Counted from the first letter of the stretch, positions 48,122 to 57,657 are shown. The stretch is DNA of 64,000 nt from Paludibacteraceae bacterium (GCA_017451525.1 JAFTOD010000002.1:124001-188000); one strand, 5' to 3'. Translations and numbers: made by a program. The notes: generated by a model not told the origin, from the letters alone.

Positions 48122-51100
48122 ATGAAACAGAAATTTGTTTATTTATTCATCGCAGCCCTATTTATTGGGTTGGTTGGATGCGAACGCGAACAGTCCGAAT
48201 TAGATTTCGGTAGTTTGCAAGAGAAAGCTTTGGTTACAGGTCGCGTGACTTATAGCCTTGGTCAAGACACTTTATCTGATGACTATGTAGCAGAGCGAAT
48301 CTTGCCTGCTGTTGGTCGCAAGATTTACGTAGAGATTCCTATGTCAAGTTATCAAGCAGGCTCTCAAGGCAACAAGATCTTTACTGGTGTAGTTGACTCA
48401 TTAGGTAACTTCTCCATCGAAGTTCCTGTAAAGTCAGAGGGTATTTCTGGCGCAACATTGCGCTATGAGGAGTTTACAGCAGAGCGTGCTACATACCTCA
48501 AAATGGAGAACGGTAAGCCTGTATTTGAGGTACGTATGTGCAAATTTGAAACTCCTGCTGCGATTGCTTCACTTCCTACGTTGATGCCTGGTAGCAATCA
48601 TATCGGTGAGGAAGCTGACTTGCGCTATGACTATACTATCATTGACATGAAAGATTATTCAGAAACAGCTGTATTCACTGGTAAACTCTTATTGCCTTAC
48701 GAGGTAAGTTATCATACTGGTGCATACAAACCTGCTGCTGATTGTACTATCGAAATCACAATCAAAGATGGCGAAGATGTAGAAGAGCAAGGTTATTCTA
48801 ACGCTTCATCTTTCACTTATGGTTGCACTACCGATAAGAACGGTATCTTCACTTTGAATTTGCCTATCAAGAATTTGCGCAAAGGTTTCTGTATCGAAGA
48901 CGCTACAGTTGTTCCTTCTGCTGATGCTGCATTTGTTCATTATACCGACGTTACTGGTAAATCTGTAAAAGTGGCTGGTGCATATAAGTTGCGTACAGAT
49001 TGGGTTGCAGGTGCTAATATCTATGATGTTGCTGAAGTAATAGAAGGCGTAGAATGCTCAATCGGTGAATGCCCATTGAAATTTGTTCCTGGCTACAACA
49101 ATGGTATCGTTGATGAAGTGCTTCCTCCAGCATGGAATGATGATTTGGCAGGTTGGGTATTTGGCGAACAAGCATTTGCTGATATGACCGCTACCATCAA
49201 ATTGACTGGTTCTGTCAAATTAGCGCAAGAGGATGCTTATGCTGTGGGTTCGTATACTACATCTGCTCAAAGCGTTCTTGTTAGTGGAGATGTTTATCCT
49301 TATAATAAAGCCTTTGCTGTATTGACACAAGCAGATGGTACATTCGAATTGGAGATTCCTATAGAGCAAGAAGGTGTTAAACCTGACGCAAGTTGGACTG
49401 TGGAATTGATTCAACCAGCAGCTATTGCATTCACACACTACGAGTCTGTTGCAAAATCCATCGTAATCAAAGAAGGTTCTTATAACCTCAATGAGAAATT
49501 ACGTGCTTCAGATGCGGAGTGGAATCAATTAGGTGACTTCTATTTCACTTTCACTCCTGCTTCTACTCCTGATACTTGGTCATCAGACCTTGCAGGTTGG
49601 GTTCTAAAAGAAGATTACAATGCAACTGTAACTTTAACTGCAAAGATTTACCTCGCTAAAGAGAGTGCATTGGCTGTTGGTGAGTACAAGGGTGCAGAAG
49701 GTCATCGTGCTATTGCATATGTCAACTATCCTGATGGTGATAATAAAGCATTCGTTGTGCCTGTTAAAGCAGATGGTACAGTATCTGTAGCTATCCCTGC
49801 TAAAGAGGCTAAGAGCAAATACGAATCTTATTCAATAGAATTGTTGGATACAGAAGTTGAATATTTCCAACACTATACTAAGAAAGGTGTAGAAGAAATT
49901 GCTGGTAAATATTATATGTATGAGGATGTTGAAGATAAGGATGCAGAATGGAACAACAAGTGGGCTTACTACTATAAGTTCAATCCTAACACAACTCCTA
50001 CACCATGGTACGAGAACCTCGCAGCTTGGGTTGTAGTAGAGGGATATAAGTATTCTGCTACAGCAACTGGTAAAGCAATGTTCGCAAAAGAGGATTCGTA
50101 TGCGAAAGGTAGTTACAAAGCTGCAACTAATGAGGTTGTAACTGTTACTGCTGTTGAATTACCTGGCTTAGAGTTCCAAGTTCCAGTTAAGAATGATGGC
50201 TCATTCTCTGTAAAATTGCCTTTGAAAGACGCACAAGATGAGTATAAATTAGCGGTTTCTGCTGATAATGTAACTGTTGATGATTTCGTACACTATCGTG
50301 ATCATGGTAAAACCAAAACATTGGAAGGTACATACGTAGCACAAGATCCTATCAAAGCTGCTGATGCTGCTTGGAATGATTTGGGAACTTACTACTTTAA
50401 GTTTGATCCAAAGGGTACTGATCCTGATACATATACGGACAAACTCTTAGGCTGGCAACAATTCGATGCAAAGTATTCCAACAAAGATAAATCAGTAACA
50501 GGTACGATTATGCTTGCTGAGGAAACTGGATTCTGGAAAGGAGCATATGCACCTTATGCGAACGAAAAAATCGAAGTAAGATATACATTACCAGGTGCTT
50601 CTGAGCCATTTGAGATGGTGTTGCTTACAGACGCTGATGGAGCATATGATTGCGTAGTATATCGTGAGTTTGGTGATCAAGAGCCTAACATTATTGTTAC
50701 TCCTCTGTTACTCAATGTGGATGATTTCGTTCACTACTATCACGTTACTTCTCCTACTCCAATGAAGATTGCTGGTGAATACTCCCATTATGTAACTCTC
50801 AACGACAATGCTTGGAATAATAAAGGTACAGCTTACTATAAATTTAATCCAGATGGAGCACCAGCAGAGTGGCCAAGCCATAACTTGTTGGGTTGGTACA
50901 AACAAAAAGATGCTGAGGGAAAAGCTACATTTAAATTGTATGCTCAAAAAGCAATTGAAACTACTACATCTGGTAGCCACGAAGCTGATTGGACTGCTGC
51001 TGGCAATGGTGTAATGGCAACTGTTACATTGGCACGTGGATACGAAACTAAAACATTTGATATCTTGGTGTCTGGACAAGCTATTACACTCTCAAATGTG

Positions 51101-51409
51101 CCATTTGCTCAAAAGGTAGAAGATGGTGATAATTTCACAGTATCAATCAGCTTGAAGCACCCAAGTACACTTGATGGTTATCCTGAAGTAAATGACTTTA
51201 AACACTATCCAGACCCAGCAGAAAATACGGTTAAGACTATTTCAGGTAAATACACTGGTGTTGCATTCAATGAGGCTGAAACAGCTACTAGTGGTGCTGT
51301 GGAAATTAAGAAAACAGCTAAGTTGTTGTTTAATCCAAATTCTCCTACACCAGATGGTTGGGGCAACTATGATTGGTATTCAATTCTTGACCATACAATT
51401 GATGACTAA
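48122..51409 (+). CDS. Giant repeat-containing surface lipoprotein
   Basis: A 1095-aa lipoprotein; MKQKFVYLFIAALFIGLVGC gives lipidated Cys20. ATG 48122 is preferred over an upstream TTG because of the signal peptide. After two less regular modules, the body holds about five modules of 130-150 residues. Each has AWNxLGxxYFKFxP, then LxGWV, an AKESxAxGxYK strand and F-x-HY. Six F-x-HY and five L-x-GW are visible. The repeats have no enzyme motif and look like Ig-like beta-sandwiches. The next gene encodes an outer-membrane barrel 44 bases downstream, so the pair may form a surface complex. Confidence 0.8.
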   Translation: MKQKFVYLFIAALFIGLVGCEREQSELDFGSLQEKALVTGRVTYSLGQDTLSDDYVAERILPAVGRKIYVEIPMSSYQAGSQGNKIFTGVVDSLGNFSIEVPVKSEGISGATLRYEEFTAERATYLKMENGKPVFEVRMCKFETPAAIASLPTLMPGSNHIGEEADLRYDYTIIDMKDYSETAVFTGKLLLPYEVSYHTGAYKPAADCTIEITIKDGEDVEEQGYSNASSFTYGCTTDKNGIFTLNLPIKNLRKGFCIEDATVVPSADAAFVHYTDVTGKSVKVAGAYKLRTDWVAGANIYDVAEVIEGVECSIGECPLKFVPGYNNGIVDEVLPPAWNDDLAGWVFGEQAFADMTATIKLTGSVKLAQEDAYAVGSYTTSAQSVLVSGDVYPYNKAFAVLTQADGTFELEIPIEQEGVKPDASWTVELIQPAAIAFTHYESVAKSIVIKEGSYNLNEKLRASDAEWNQLGDFYFTFTPASTPDTWSSDLAGWVLKEDYNATVTLTAKIYLAKESALAVGEYKGAEGHRAIAYVNYPDGDNKAFVVPVKADGTVSVAIPAKEAKSKYESYSIELLDTEVEYFQHYTKKGVEEIAGKYYMYEDVEDKDAEWNNKWAYYYKFNPNTTPTPWYENLAAWVVVEGYKYSATATGKAMFAKEDSYAKGSYKAATNEVVTVTAVELPGLEFQVPVKNDGSFSVKLPLKDAQDEYKLAVSADNVTVDDFVHYRDHGKTKTLEGTYVAQDPIKAADAAWNDLGTYYFKFDPKGTDPDTYTDKLLGWQQFDAKYSNKDKSVTGTIMLAEETGFWKGAYAPYANEKIEVRYTLPGASEPFEMVLLTDADGAYDCVVYREFGDQEPNIIVTPLLLNVDDFVHYYHVTSPTPMKIAGEYSHYVTLNDNAWNNKGTAYYKFNPDGAPAEWPSHNLLGWYKQKDAEGKATFKLYAQKAIETTTSGSHEADWTAAGNGVMATVTLARGYETKTFDILVSGQAITLSNVPFAQKVEDGDNFTVSISLKHPSTLDGYPEVNDFKHYPDPAENTVKTISGKYTGVAFNEAETATSGAVEIKKTAKLLFNPNSPTPDGWGNYDWYSILDHTIDD

Positions 51410-51453
51410 TTTGAAGTTAATAGAGGTATAACAATTATAATATTTGTATCGCT

Positions 51454-52383
51454 ATGAAATTCAACAAGATATTCACGTTGGCTCTGTCGCTCTTGGTAGC
51501 GACAGCAGCCTTCGCTGACGGGGCTAATAAGCCTTCGCCAGAAGAGCGAGCTAACAAGGATTATTCTTCTTGGTTGCCTGCTCAAGGAGATATGTCTATC
51601 GGATTTTCTTTAGATCCTATTGCTACATTCGTAGGCAATATGTTCAACGGAAATGTTGATAATGCTCTCGATGATTGGGCTGGTGAACCATTGCTTGGTC
51701 AAGAATTGCCCAATTCATTGGTATCTATCATGGGTACATATATGCTTACCGACAATTTGGCTATTCGTGCTAACTTGGGATTTGGTTTGTTTGCTAAGAA
51801 GTATAATCAATATGTACAAGATGATGCTGCACTAATGATTGAACCTTTGAGCAATGCTAAGGTTATCGACCAAATTGGATACAAATCTTTTTCAGGAAGT
51901 TTCGCACTTGGCGTAGAATATCGTCTTGGCAAACGTGCTGTACAAGGTGTCTTTGGAGGTGGGCTTAACTATGCATGTGGTTCTTCATCAATGAATTTTG
52001 CATATGGTAATGCAATTACAGAGATGAACCAAAACCCATCAATCAGTGATCCTAGTTTGTATCAATCAGTTGTTCCTTACTTGCCTAGTGCACGTCCATT
52101 ATCAATTCACTCTGCTGACTTAATACATGCAGTGGGTGCGTATGGTAGCATTGGGGTAGAGTGGTTTGTCGCTCCTAAAATTGCTTTAGGCGCAAATGTA
52201 AATCTTGGTATTTACTATGAAATCAATCCTGCACGTGCTGAGGTTTACGAAGGCTGGAATACACTTACTGAAGCGCATACCACTCATACCGAGTTGGTGG
52301 CTCCTTCTAACCATGGTTTCCACTTCGGAACTGATAATATTGGTGCTAACTTGTATATGGCATTCTATTTTGGGACAAAATAA
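51454..52383 (+). CDS. Outer-membrane beta-barrel protein, BT1926-like
   Basis: A 309-aa protein with signal MKFNKIFTLALSLLVATAAFA. Alternating strands include GDMSIGFSLDPIATFVGNMFNGN, LTDNLAIRANLGFGLF, SFALGVEYRLGKRAVQGVFGGG and AVGAYGSIGVEWFVAPKIALGANVNLGIYYEI. The last residue triplet is aromatic-Gly-Thr-Lys. The pattern matches the BT1926 family of outer-membrane barrels. It follows the repeat lipoprotein closely and ends before a strong terminator. Family name given with moderate confidence. Confidence 0.8.
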   Translation: MKFNKIFTLALSLLVATAAFADGANKPSPEERANKDYSSWLPAQGDMSIGFSLDPIATFVGNMFNGNVDNALDDWAGEPLLGQELPNSLVSIMGTYMLTDNLAIRANLGFGLFAKKYNQYVQDDAALMIEPLSNAKVIDQIGYKSFSGSFALGVEYRLGKRAVQGVFGGGLNYACGSSSMNFAYGNAITEMNQNPSISDPSLYQSVVPYLPSARPLSIHSADLIHAVGAYGSIGVEWFVAPKIALGANVNLGIYYEINPARAEVYEGWNTLTEAHTTHTELVAPSNHGFHFGTDNIGANLYMAFYFGTK

Positions 52384-52404
52384 GAATAATCCAGTGTAAT
52401 ATTC

Positions 52405-52432
52405 AAAAAAGCTGCCTCAGGGCAGCTTTTTT
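52405..52432 (+). terminator. Intrinsic terminator after the barrel gene
   Basis: AAAAAAGCTGCC (52405-52416), loop TCAG, GGCAGCTTTTTT (52421-52432). It ends the lipoprotein-barrel operon. Confidence 0.92.
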
Positions 52433-52453
52433 GTTAAAAAATATGCATATTAC

Positions 52454-52485
52454 TTTGTCAACTCATATTTTTTTTGTATTTTTGC
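52454..52485 (+). promoter_or_regulatory. Promoter touching the histidine kinase start codon
   Basis: TTTG at 52454-52457, 19 bp, TATTTTTGC at 52477-52485. The GTG start of the kinase is at 52489, so the predicted transcription start falls at or next to the start codon. Confidence 0.8.
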
Positions 52486-52488
52486 AGC

Positions 52489-54693
52489 GTGAAAAATCGT
52501 ATTAGCATATTGCTACTCTTACTTTGCATGATTGCTTTCTCGTCATGCAATAGTTTTGATGCAAATGCGCGTCGCCTTCAACGTACCTTGAATGAGCAGC
52601 AGAAGAAGGCAGAAGTGCTAACCGAACATCTCAAAACGGCTATCCAAAATAATGATTTCGATTCAATATGGCATCATACGCATGCTGATAATAGCATCAT
52701 TTTTTATGTTTACAAAGGTAAGCAACTTGTTTATTGGTCTAATTCATGGCTCAGTGCTTCCAATCGCTCAATACAATATATCTATGATAAATGGCAATAC
52801 ATGCAATGGGATAATGCAGTTGGTATATGCCATCGGGTGAAAGTAGGAGATTATCAGATAGTTGTTGCTATCCCTATAAAATACAACTATGCACTTACGA
52901 GTACACAATTGCACAATGGTTTTATTCCTCCATTCCGAGGAAAAGAGCACTGGAATCTACGATTGAATCAATCCCAAAACCACGTTATCCCTATTTTTTC
53001 TAACGATGGTGCATATCTTTTCTCACTTGAAGAATTGTCCAAAGAAGAAATGGAACAACAAAGCAGTCAATATGAAGTGATTGAAAGTTTCTCATACCAA
53101 TCATTATTGGCTGTAGATAAGCAGGACACTACCTTTTCTCGCATCAAAATCAGAGCATACTATGTGATAGTATTCACAATGATAGCTATCTTGCTCATTA
53201 TTGCTATTGGTAGTTTGATACGCTATCAGGGGTTCCGTCATATGCGTTTAGGTGGTAAGTTCCAAATAGTTCTTACGCCTACTGTGATGGTAATCTTACT
53301 ATCAATCTTTTTGGTATCGATCGAACATTCCCAACGTGTTTTCATCGAAACGCAGCAACTGCGATTAGGCAAAAAGGCTCAGTATGTACAAATGGCATTG
53401 CAAAATATGTACTTTTGGGATATGAACCTTTCCCCTTCCAATACGTCAGCACTAAATATAGACCTAAGAGATATGAGCTTCGCGTATGAAACTGATATCC
53501 ATGTCTATGATTTGCATGGTCGGTTAATAGGTACATCCACCCCTCAACTTTTTGAAAAAGGAATTCTTCCTCCATATATTGCACCTGAAGTATTTTTCTC
53601 TGATGCAAAAAAACTAGTGCAATACGACCATATTGGCAATGTACGTTATCTGTCGGCTTATACTGAATTTATAAATGGTAATTATACCCAGATGGGCTAT
53701 ATTGCTTTGCCTAGTTTCATTTCCCAAGAAGAGATGGCCGCGCATTTACAAGGATTCATTCTGAAGCTCTTACCATTGTATATCCTATTGCTTATCGGGT
53801 CAATTATTGTAGTGTGGATTGTATCCAATCGCGTAACGTCTTCCTTGAGTATGGTAACTACCCAACTTCAAGATAACAAAGCAGGACAACATATCCATTA
53901 TCCGTATTCCGACGAATTCGGAGAGATGGTTGGACATTATAATCAAATGATGGATGCGTTGGCTGACTCCACCGAACGCTTAGCTCGCAGCGAACGTGAA
54001 ATGGCTTGGCGTACAATGGCACGTCAGGTGGCACACGAAATCAATAATCCACTTACTCCGATGAAACTTACCTTGCAGCAATTACAACGTACCAAGGGAA
54101 CCGAGCGATTTGAAGAATATTTCAACGAGTCTACGCAATTGCTCATCGACCAAATAGATACTCTTAGTCATATTGCTCAATCTTTTTCTTCGTTTGCCAA
54201 GATGCCAGAAGTAAAACCTACAGAAGTGGATGTGGCAGCCAAATTATTTGCTTTTGTTGCGCTTATGAGCAATAATCAAGATAATATACCTATTCGTTAC
54301 GTTGGCCCTGAATCTGGAGTTATTGCAATTGCTGATGCAGATCAAATCACACAGGTGTTCACCAATATTGTACGCAATGCTTTGCAGGCTATGGAAGGAA
54401 GACCTAATAGCGATATCATTATCATTTTAAAATCTGCGAATTCCAAGTCAATAATAAAAAATGAGTTAGATACTACAAAACAATGGATAAAAATTTCCTT
54501 CTCCGACAACGGACCAGGTATTCCAGTGGAAATGCAAGAGAAAGTCTTTATACCCAACTTTACAACCAAGAATACAGGAGCAGGTCTTGGATTGCCAATC
54601 TCAAAGAATATCGTAGAAGGAAGTGGTGGAAAAATATGTTTCCAAACATCAGAAAAAGGCACCACATTCTTTGTGTATTTGCAAAAAAAGTAG
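52489..54693 (+). CDS. NtrY-like sensor histidine kinase with lipobox-type signal
   Basis: A 734-aa membrane sensor kinase. From GTG 52489, KNRISILLLLLCMIAFSSC has the form of a signal or first membrane segment with a Cys. A periplasmic domain (about 20-235), a second and third membrane segment (VIVFTMIAILLIIAIGSLI, IVLTPTVMVILLSIFLVS), another outside domain, and a final one (LLPLYILLLIGSIIVVWIV) precede HAMP. Next come the phosphoacceptor block MARQVAHEINNPLTPMKLTL, Asn box IVRNALQAM, DNGPGIP and GAGLGLPIS. It resembles NtrY-class kinases. No partner regulator is adjacent. The gdhA promoter overlaps its 3' end. Confidence 0.9.
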   Translation: MKNRISILLLLLCMIAFSSCNSFDANARRLQRTLNEQQKKAEVLTEHLKTAIQNNDFDSIWHHTHADNSIIFYVYKGKQLVYWSNSWLSASNRSIQYIYDKWQYMQWDNAVGICHRVKVGDYQIVVAIPIKYNYALTSTQLHNGFIPPFRGKEHWNLRLNQSQNHVIPIFSNDGAYLFSLEELSKEEMEQQSSQYEVIESFSYQSLLAVDKQDTTFSRIKIRAYYVIVFTMIAILLIIAIGSLIRYQGFRHMRLGGKFQIVLTPTVMVILLSIFLVSIEHSQRVFIETQQLRLGKKAQYVQMALQNMYFWDMNLSPSNTSALNIDLRDMSFAYETDIHVYDLHGRLIGTSTPQLFEKGILPPYIAPEVFFSDAKKLVQYDHIGNVRYLSAYTEFINGNYTQMGYIALPSFISQEEMAAHLQGFILKLLPLYILLLIGSIIVVWIVSNRVTSSLSMVTTQLQDNKAGQHIHYPYSDEFGEMVGHYNQMMDALADSTERLARSEREMAWRTMARQVAHEINNPLTPMKLTLQQLQRTKGTERFEEYFNESTQLLIDQIDTLSHIAQSFSSFAKMPEVKPTEVDVAAKLFAFVALMSNNQDNIPIRYVGPESGVIAIADADQITQVFTNIVRNALQAMEGRPNSDIIIILKSANSKSIIKNELDTTKQWIKISFSDNGPGIPVEMQEKVFIPNFTTKNTGAGLGLPISKNIVEGSGGKICFQTSEKGTTFFVYLQKK

Positions 54694-54702
54694 TACCTTT
54701 GC
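54671..54702 (+). promoter_or_regulatory. Promoter of gdhA inside the kinase gene end
   Basis: TTG at 54671-54673, 20 bp, TACCTTTGC at 54694-54702. The -33 box is within the kinase codons, and the stop codon (54691-54693) adjoins the -7 box. Confidence 0.85.
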
Positions 54703-54756
54703 ACCCGATATCCAATAAAATTGCCAATAACAATAACCCTTAAAAATATTACAACA

Positions 54757-56100
54757 ATGAAAGTAACGGACATCATGCAGCACCTTGCTGCAAAGCATCC
54801 AGGCGAGGCAGAGTATTTGCAAGCCGTAGAAGAAGTCCTTGTATCCATCGAGGAAGTGTACAACCAACATCCTGAGTATGAGAAAGCCAAGATCGTGGAG
54901 CGTATGGTCGAACCAGACCGTATCTTCACCTTCCGCGTAACATGGGTGGACGACCAAGGTCAGGTGCAAACCAACCTCGGTTATCGTGTGCAATTCAACT
55001 CCGCTATCGGCCCCTACAAAGGCGGATTGCGTTTCCATAAAGCAGTTAACCCATCCATGCTCAAGTTCTTAGGCTTTGAGCAAACATTCAAGAACGCGCT
55101 GACTACCCTGCCTATGGGTGGCGCAAAGGGTGGTTCTGACTTCGATCCAGTAGGCAAATCGGATGCCGAGATCATGCGTTTCTGCCAAGCCTTTATGCTT
55201 GAACTTTGGCACAATATTGGTGTGGATACCGACGTTCCTGCGGGCGACGTAGGCGTAGGCGGTCGCGAGATTGGTTTCCTCAATGGTATGTACCAAAAAT
55301 TGGCTCGCCAATACCACACAGGCGTACTCACAGGCAAAGGCATGACATGGGGTGGCTCTATCCTCCGTCCAGAGGCAACGGGCTATGGTGCACTCTATTT
55401 CACCGAGCATCTCCTCCACGAGGCAGGCAAGTCTATCGAGGGTAAGACTGTGGCTATCTCTGGCTTCGGCAACGTGGCTTGGGGTGCTGCACAAAAGGCA
55501 ACCGAACTGGGTGCTAAGGTGGTGGCTATCTCTGGTCCTGACGGCGTATGCGCTATCCCAGAGGGTATCACAGCGGAGATGATTGATTATATGCTCGTTA
55601 TGCGGTCAAGCAACCGCAATAAGGTGCAAGACATGGCGGATAAGTTCCCAGAGAAGGCGCACTTCACCGCAGGCAAGAAGGCATGGTCTGTTCCTTGCGA
55701 TATTGCTCTCCCATGTGCTTTCCAAAACGAGCTCAGCGAGGACGATGCTAAGGAACTCAAAGCCAACGGCTGCTGGTGCTGCTGCGAGGTTAGTAACATG
55801 GGTTGCCAACCGGGTGCTATCCACTATTTCCAACACAATGGCGTACTCTTTGCACCAGGCAAAGCGGTCAATGCTGGTGGCGTAGCTACTTCGGGCTTGG
55901 AGATGACACAGAACTGCGAACACCTCAGCTGGACAGCACAAGAGGTGGACAGCCGTCTGCATCATATCATGGAGTCCATCCACGAGCAATGTGTGAAGTT
56001 CGGTCGCCAAGCCGATGGCTCTATTGACTATGTGAAGGGTGCGAACATCGCTGGCTTCATGAAGGTCGCACAAGCTATGCTTGAACAAGGAATTGTATAA
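54757..56100 (+). CDS. gdhA: NADP-type glutamate dehydrogenase
   Basis: Interconverts 2-oxoglutarate plus ammonia and glutamate. The 447-aa sequence contains FNSAIGPYKGGLRFHKAVN and TLPMGGAKGGSDFDPVGKS with the catalytic Lys and the Asp. It also contains AGDVGVGGREIGFL and the Rossmann block VAISGFGNVAWGAAQKA. Length and KGG/GGAKGG pattern match the hexameric NADP-dependent form, but the coenzyme was not tested. ATG 54757 replaces a TTG 12 codons earlier. Strong codon bias suggests a very abundant enzyme. The upstream kinase may not regulate it. Confidence 0.96.
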   Translation: MKVTDIMQHLAAKHPGEAEYLQAVEEVLVSIEEVYNQHPEYEKAKIVERMVEPDRIFTFRVTWVDDQGQVQTNLGYRVQFNSAIGPYKGGLRFHKAVNPSMLKFLGFEQTFKNALTTLPMGGAKGGSDFDPVGKSDAEIMRFCQAFMLELWHNIGVDTDVPAGDVGVGGREIGFLNGMYQKLARQYHTGVLTGKGMTWGGSILRPEATGYGALYFTEHLLHEAGKSIEGKTVAISGFGNVAWGAAQKATELGAKVVAISGPDGVCAIPEGITAEMIDYMLVMRSSNRNKVQDMADKFPEKAHFTAGKKAWSVPCDIALPCAFQNELSEDDAKELKANGCWCCCEVSNMGCQPGAIHYFQHNGVLFAPGKAVNAGGVATSGLEMTQNCEHLSWTAQEVDSRLHHIMESIHEQCVKFGRQADGSIDYVKGANIAGFMKVAQAMLEQGIV

Positions 56101-56112
56101 GATAGTTTAGAT

Positions 56113-57303
56113 ATGTATACAGAATTTCAAAAACACCTGCAAAGTATCCTCGACGATATTCGTGAAGCAGGATTGTATAAAAACGAGCGCGTGATTATCA
56201 CGCCTCAATCCTCTGCCATTCAGGTCGAAGGAGGCAAGGACGTCATCAACTTCTGCGCCAACAACTACCTTGGCCTTGCAGACAACCCCGAACTTATCCA
56301 AGCTGCCAAAGACCGCATGGACGCGCGTGGCTATGGTATGGCATCGGTGCGTTTCATCTGCGGTACACAGGACACCCACAAGCAACTCGAGCAAGCCATC
56401 TCCGACTTCTTCGGTACTGAGGACACTATCCTCTATGCCGCTTGTTTCGATGCCAACGGTGGTTTGTTTGAACCACTCCTCACCGACCAAGATGCCATCA
56501 TCTCCGATGCGCTCAACCACGCCTCTATCATCGACGGCGTGCGCCTCTGCAAGGCAGTGCGTTATCGCTATGCCAATGGCGACATGGCAGACCTCGAGGA
56601 ACAACTGAAGAAAGCGCAAGCACAACGCTTCCGCATCATCGCTACCGATGGCGTGTTCTCCATGGACGGTAATGTCTGCCCACTCGATAAGATCTACGAA
56701 CTAGCGCAGAAATACGATGCCCTCGTGATGGTAGACGAGAGCCACTCCGCAGGTGTGGTAGGTAAGACTGGTCACGGTGTCACCGAGCGTTATGACCTCC
56801 GTGGCAAGATTGAGATTATCACAGGAACATTGGGCAAGGCCTTCGGCGGTTCAGTAGGTGGCTTCACCACAGGTAAGAAAGAGATTATCGACCTCCTTCG
56901 CCAACGCAGCCGTCCATATCTCTTCTCCAACTCTATTCCTCCGTTGATTGCAGCGGCAGGCCTCAAGACCTTTGAGATTCTTACGCGCAGCAACGAACTC
57001 CAAGACCGCTTGCACGCGAATACCGAGTACTTCATCAGTAAGATGAAAGCCGCGGGCTTTGATATCAAGCCAACCGAGTCGGCTATCTGTGCAGTGATGC
57101 TGTACGACGCTCGTTTGAGCCAAGACTTCGCTGCGGCATTGCAAGAAGAGGGTATTTATGTGACGGGCTTCTACTACCCTGTAGTGCCACAGGGCCAAGC
57201 GCGTATCCGCGTCCAACTCTCCGCAGCTCACACCACCGAGCAACTCGACCGCGGTATCGAGGCCTTTATCAAAGTGGGCAAAGCCCTCAATGTTCTAGAG
57301 TAA
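56113..57303 (+). CDS. kbl: 2-amino-3-ketobutyrate CoA ligase
   Basis: Splits 2-amino-3-ketobutyrate with CoA to glycine and acetyl-CoA, the second step of threonine breakdown after Tdh. The 396-aa protein is a fold-type I PLP enzyme: FCANNYLGLADNPEL, SVRFICGTQDTHK, VDESHSAGVVG, and the PLP lysine in IITGTLGKAFGGSVGG. It starts 12 bases after gdhA. The start of tdh lies 6.6 kb downstream, beyond the accessory island. Confidence 0.96.
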   Translation: MYTEFQKHLQSILDDIREAGLYKNERVIITPQSSAIQVEGGKDVINFCANNYLGLADNPELIQAAKDRMDARGYGMASVRFICGTQDTHKQLEQAISDFFGTEDTILYAACFDANGGLFEPLLTDQDAIISDALNHASIIDGVRLCKAVRYRYANGDMADLEEQLKKAQAQRFRIIATDGVFSMDGNVCPLDKIYELAQKYDALVMVDESHSAGVVGKTGHGVTERYDLRGKIEIITGTLGKAFGGSVGGFTTGKKEIIDLLRQRSRPYLFSNSIPPLIAAAGLKTFEILTRSNELQDRLHANTEYFISKMKAAGFDIKPTESAICAVMLYDARLSQDFAAALQEEGIYVTGFYYPVVPQGQARIRVQLSAAHTTEQLDRGIEAFIKVGKALNVLE

Positions 57304-57327
57304 CTTATCAGTTATAGTTCATACATA

Positions 57328-57362
57328 AACAAGCGCATCGTCTTTTTAGCGATGCGCTTGTT
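57328..57362 (+). terminator. Terminator-like hairpin after kbl
   Basis: AACAAGCGCATCG (57328-57340) pairs perfectly with CGATGCGCTTGTT (57350-57362), loop TCTTTTTAG. Confidence 0.8.
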
Positions 57363-57423
57363 GTATAGTACTATTATTAAGATTCCCTTCCATTGTACTC
57401 TCCCTTTCTCTCTCGGGTAAAAG

Positions 57424-57478
57424 ACCAAGGACGAACCAAGGATGAACCAAGGAACGACCAAGGAACTCTGAATCAGGA
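57424..57478. repeat. 11-bp tandem array (ACCAAGGAACG type)
   Basis: ACCAAGGACGA, ACCAAGGATGA, ACCAAGGAACG and ACCAAGGAACT at 57424, 57435, 57446 and 57457, then a divergent unit. It marks the left border of the accessory island. Confidence 0.88.
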
Positions 57479-57497
57479 AATGTGCTGTTTGTTAAGA

Positions 57498-57573
57498 TTG
57501 ACTAAAACACTTGACTTGATTCCTAAAACAGTTGACTGTTTTCCCGAAAAAGTTGACTCATTAGTTTCTAAGA
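57498..57573. repeat. TTGACT direct repeats, 21 bp apart
   Basis: TTGACT occurs at 57498, 57511, 57532 and 57553. The last three are exactly 21 bp apart and share an A-rich end (CCTAAAACAG, CCCGAAAAAG). They lie just upstream of the WYL operon promoter and could be regulator-binding sites spaced by two helical turns. Confidence 0.65.
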
Positions 57574-57600
57574 AAAATCGCTCAAAAAGCGATTTTTCTT
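57570..57600. promoter_or_regulatory. Perfect 13-bp inverted repeat at the WYL-operon promoter
   Basis: AAGAAAAATCGCT (57570-57582) and AGCGATTTTTCTT (57588-57600), loop CAAAA. The right arm ends inside the -33 TTG (57599-57601). Possible operator of the WYL regulator (autoregulation) or a terminator against read-through from kbl. Confidence 0.7.
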
Positions 57601-57630
57601 GCTCAATCCAAAATAAATTTGTACCTTTGC
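57599..57630 (+). promoter_or_regulatory. Promoter of the WYL-nuclease operon
   Basis: TTG 57599-57601, 20 bp, TACCTTTGC 57622-57630. Start codon of the WYL gene at 57658. Confidence 0.85.
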
Positions 57631-57657
57631 CAAAACAATTTACTTCACAATAATATC

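Noticed and set aside
55606-56088. 160-codon frame antisense to gdhA, and similar long antisense frames over kbl, thrS and rubrerythrin
   Set aside because: All are by-products of codon bias in highly expressed genes; none has a promoter or family resemblance.
57393-57653. 86-codon frame between kbl and the WYL gene
   Set aside because: It reads through the 11-bp array, the TTGACT repeats and the promoter; the translation is low-complexity and unlike any protein.
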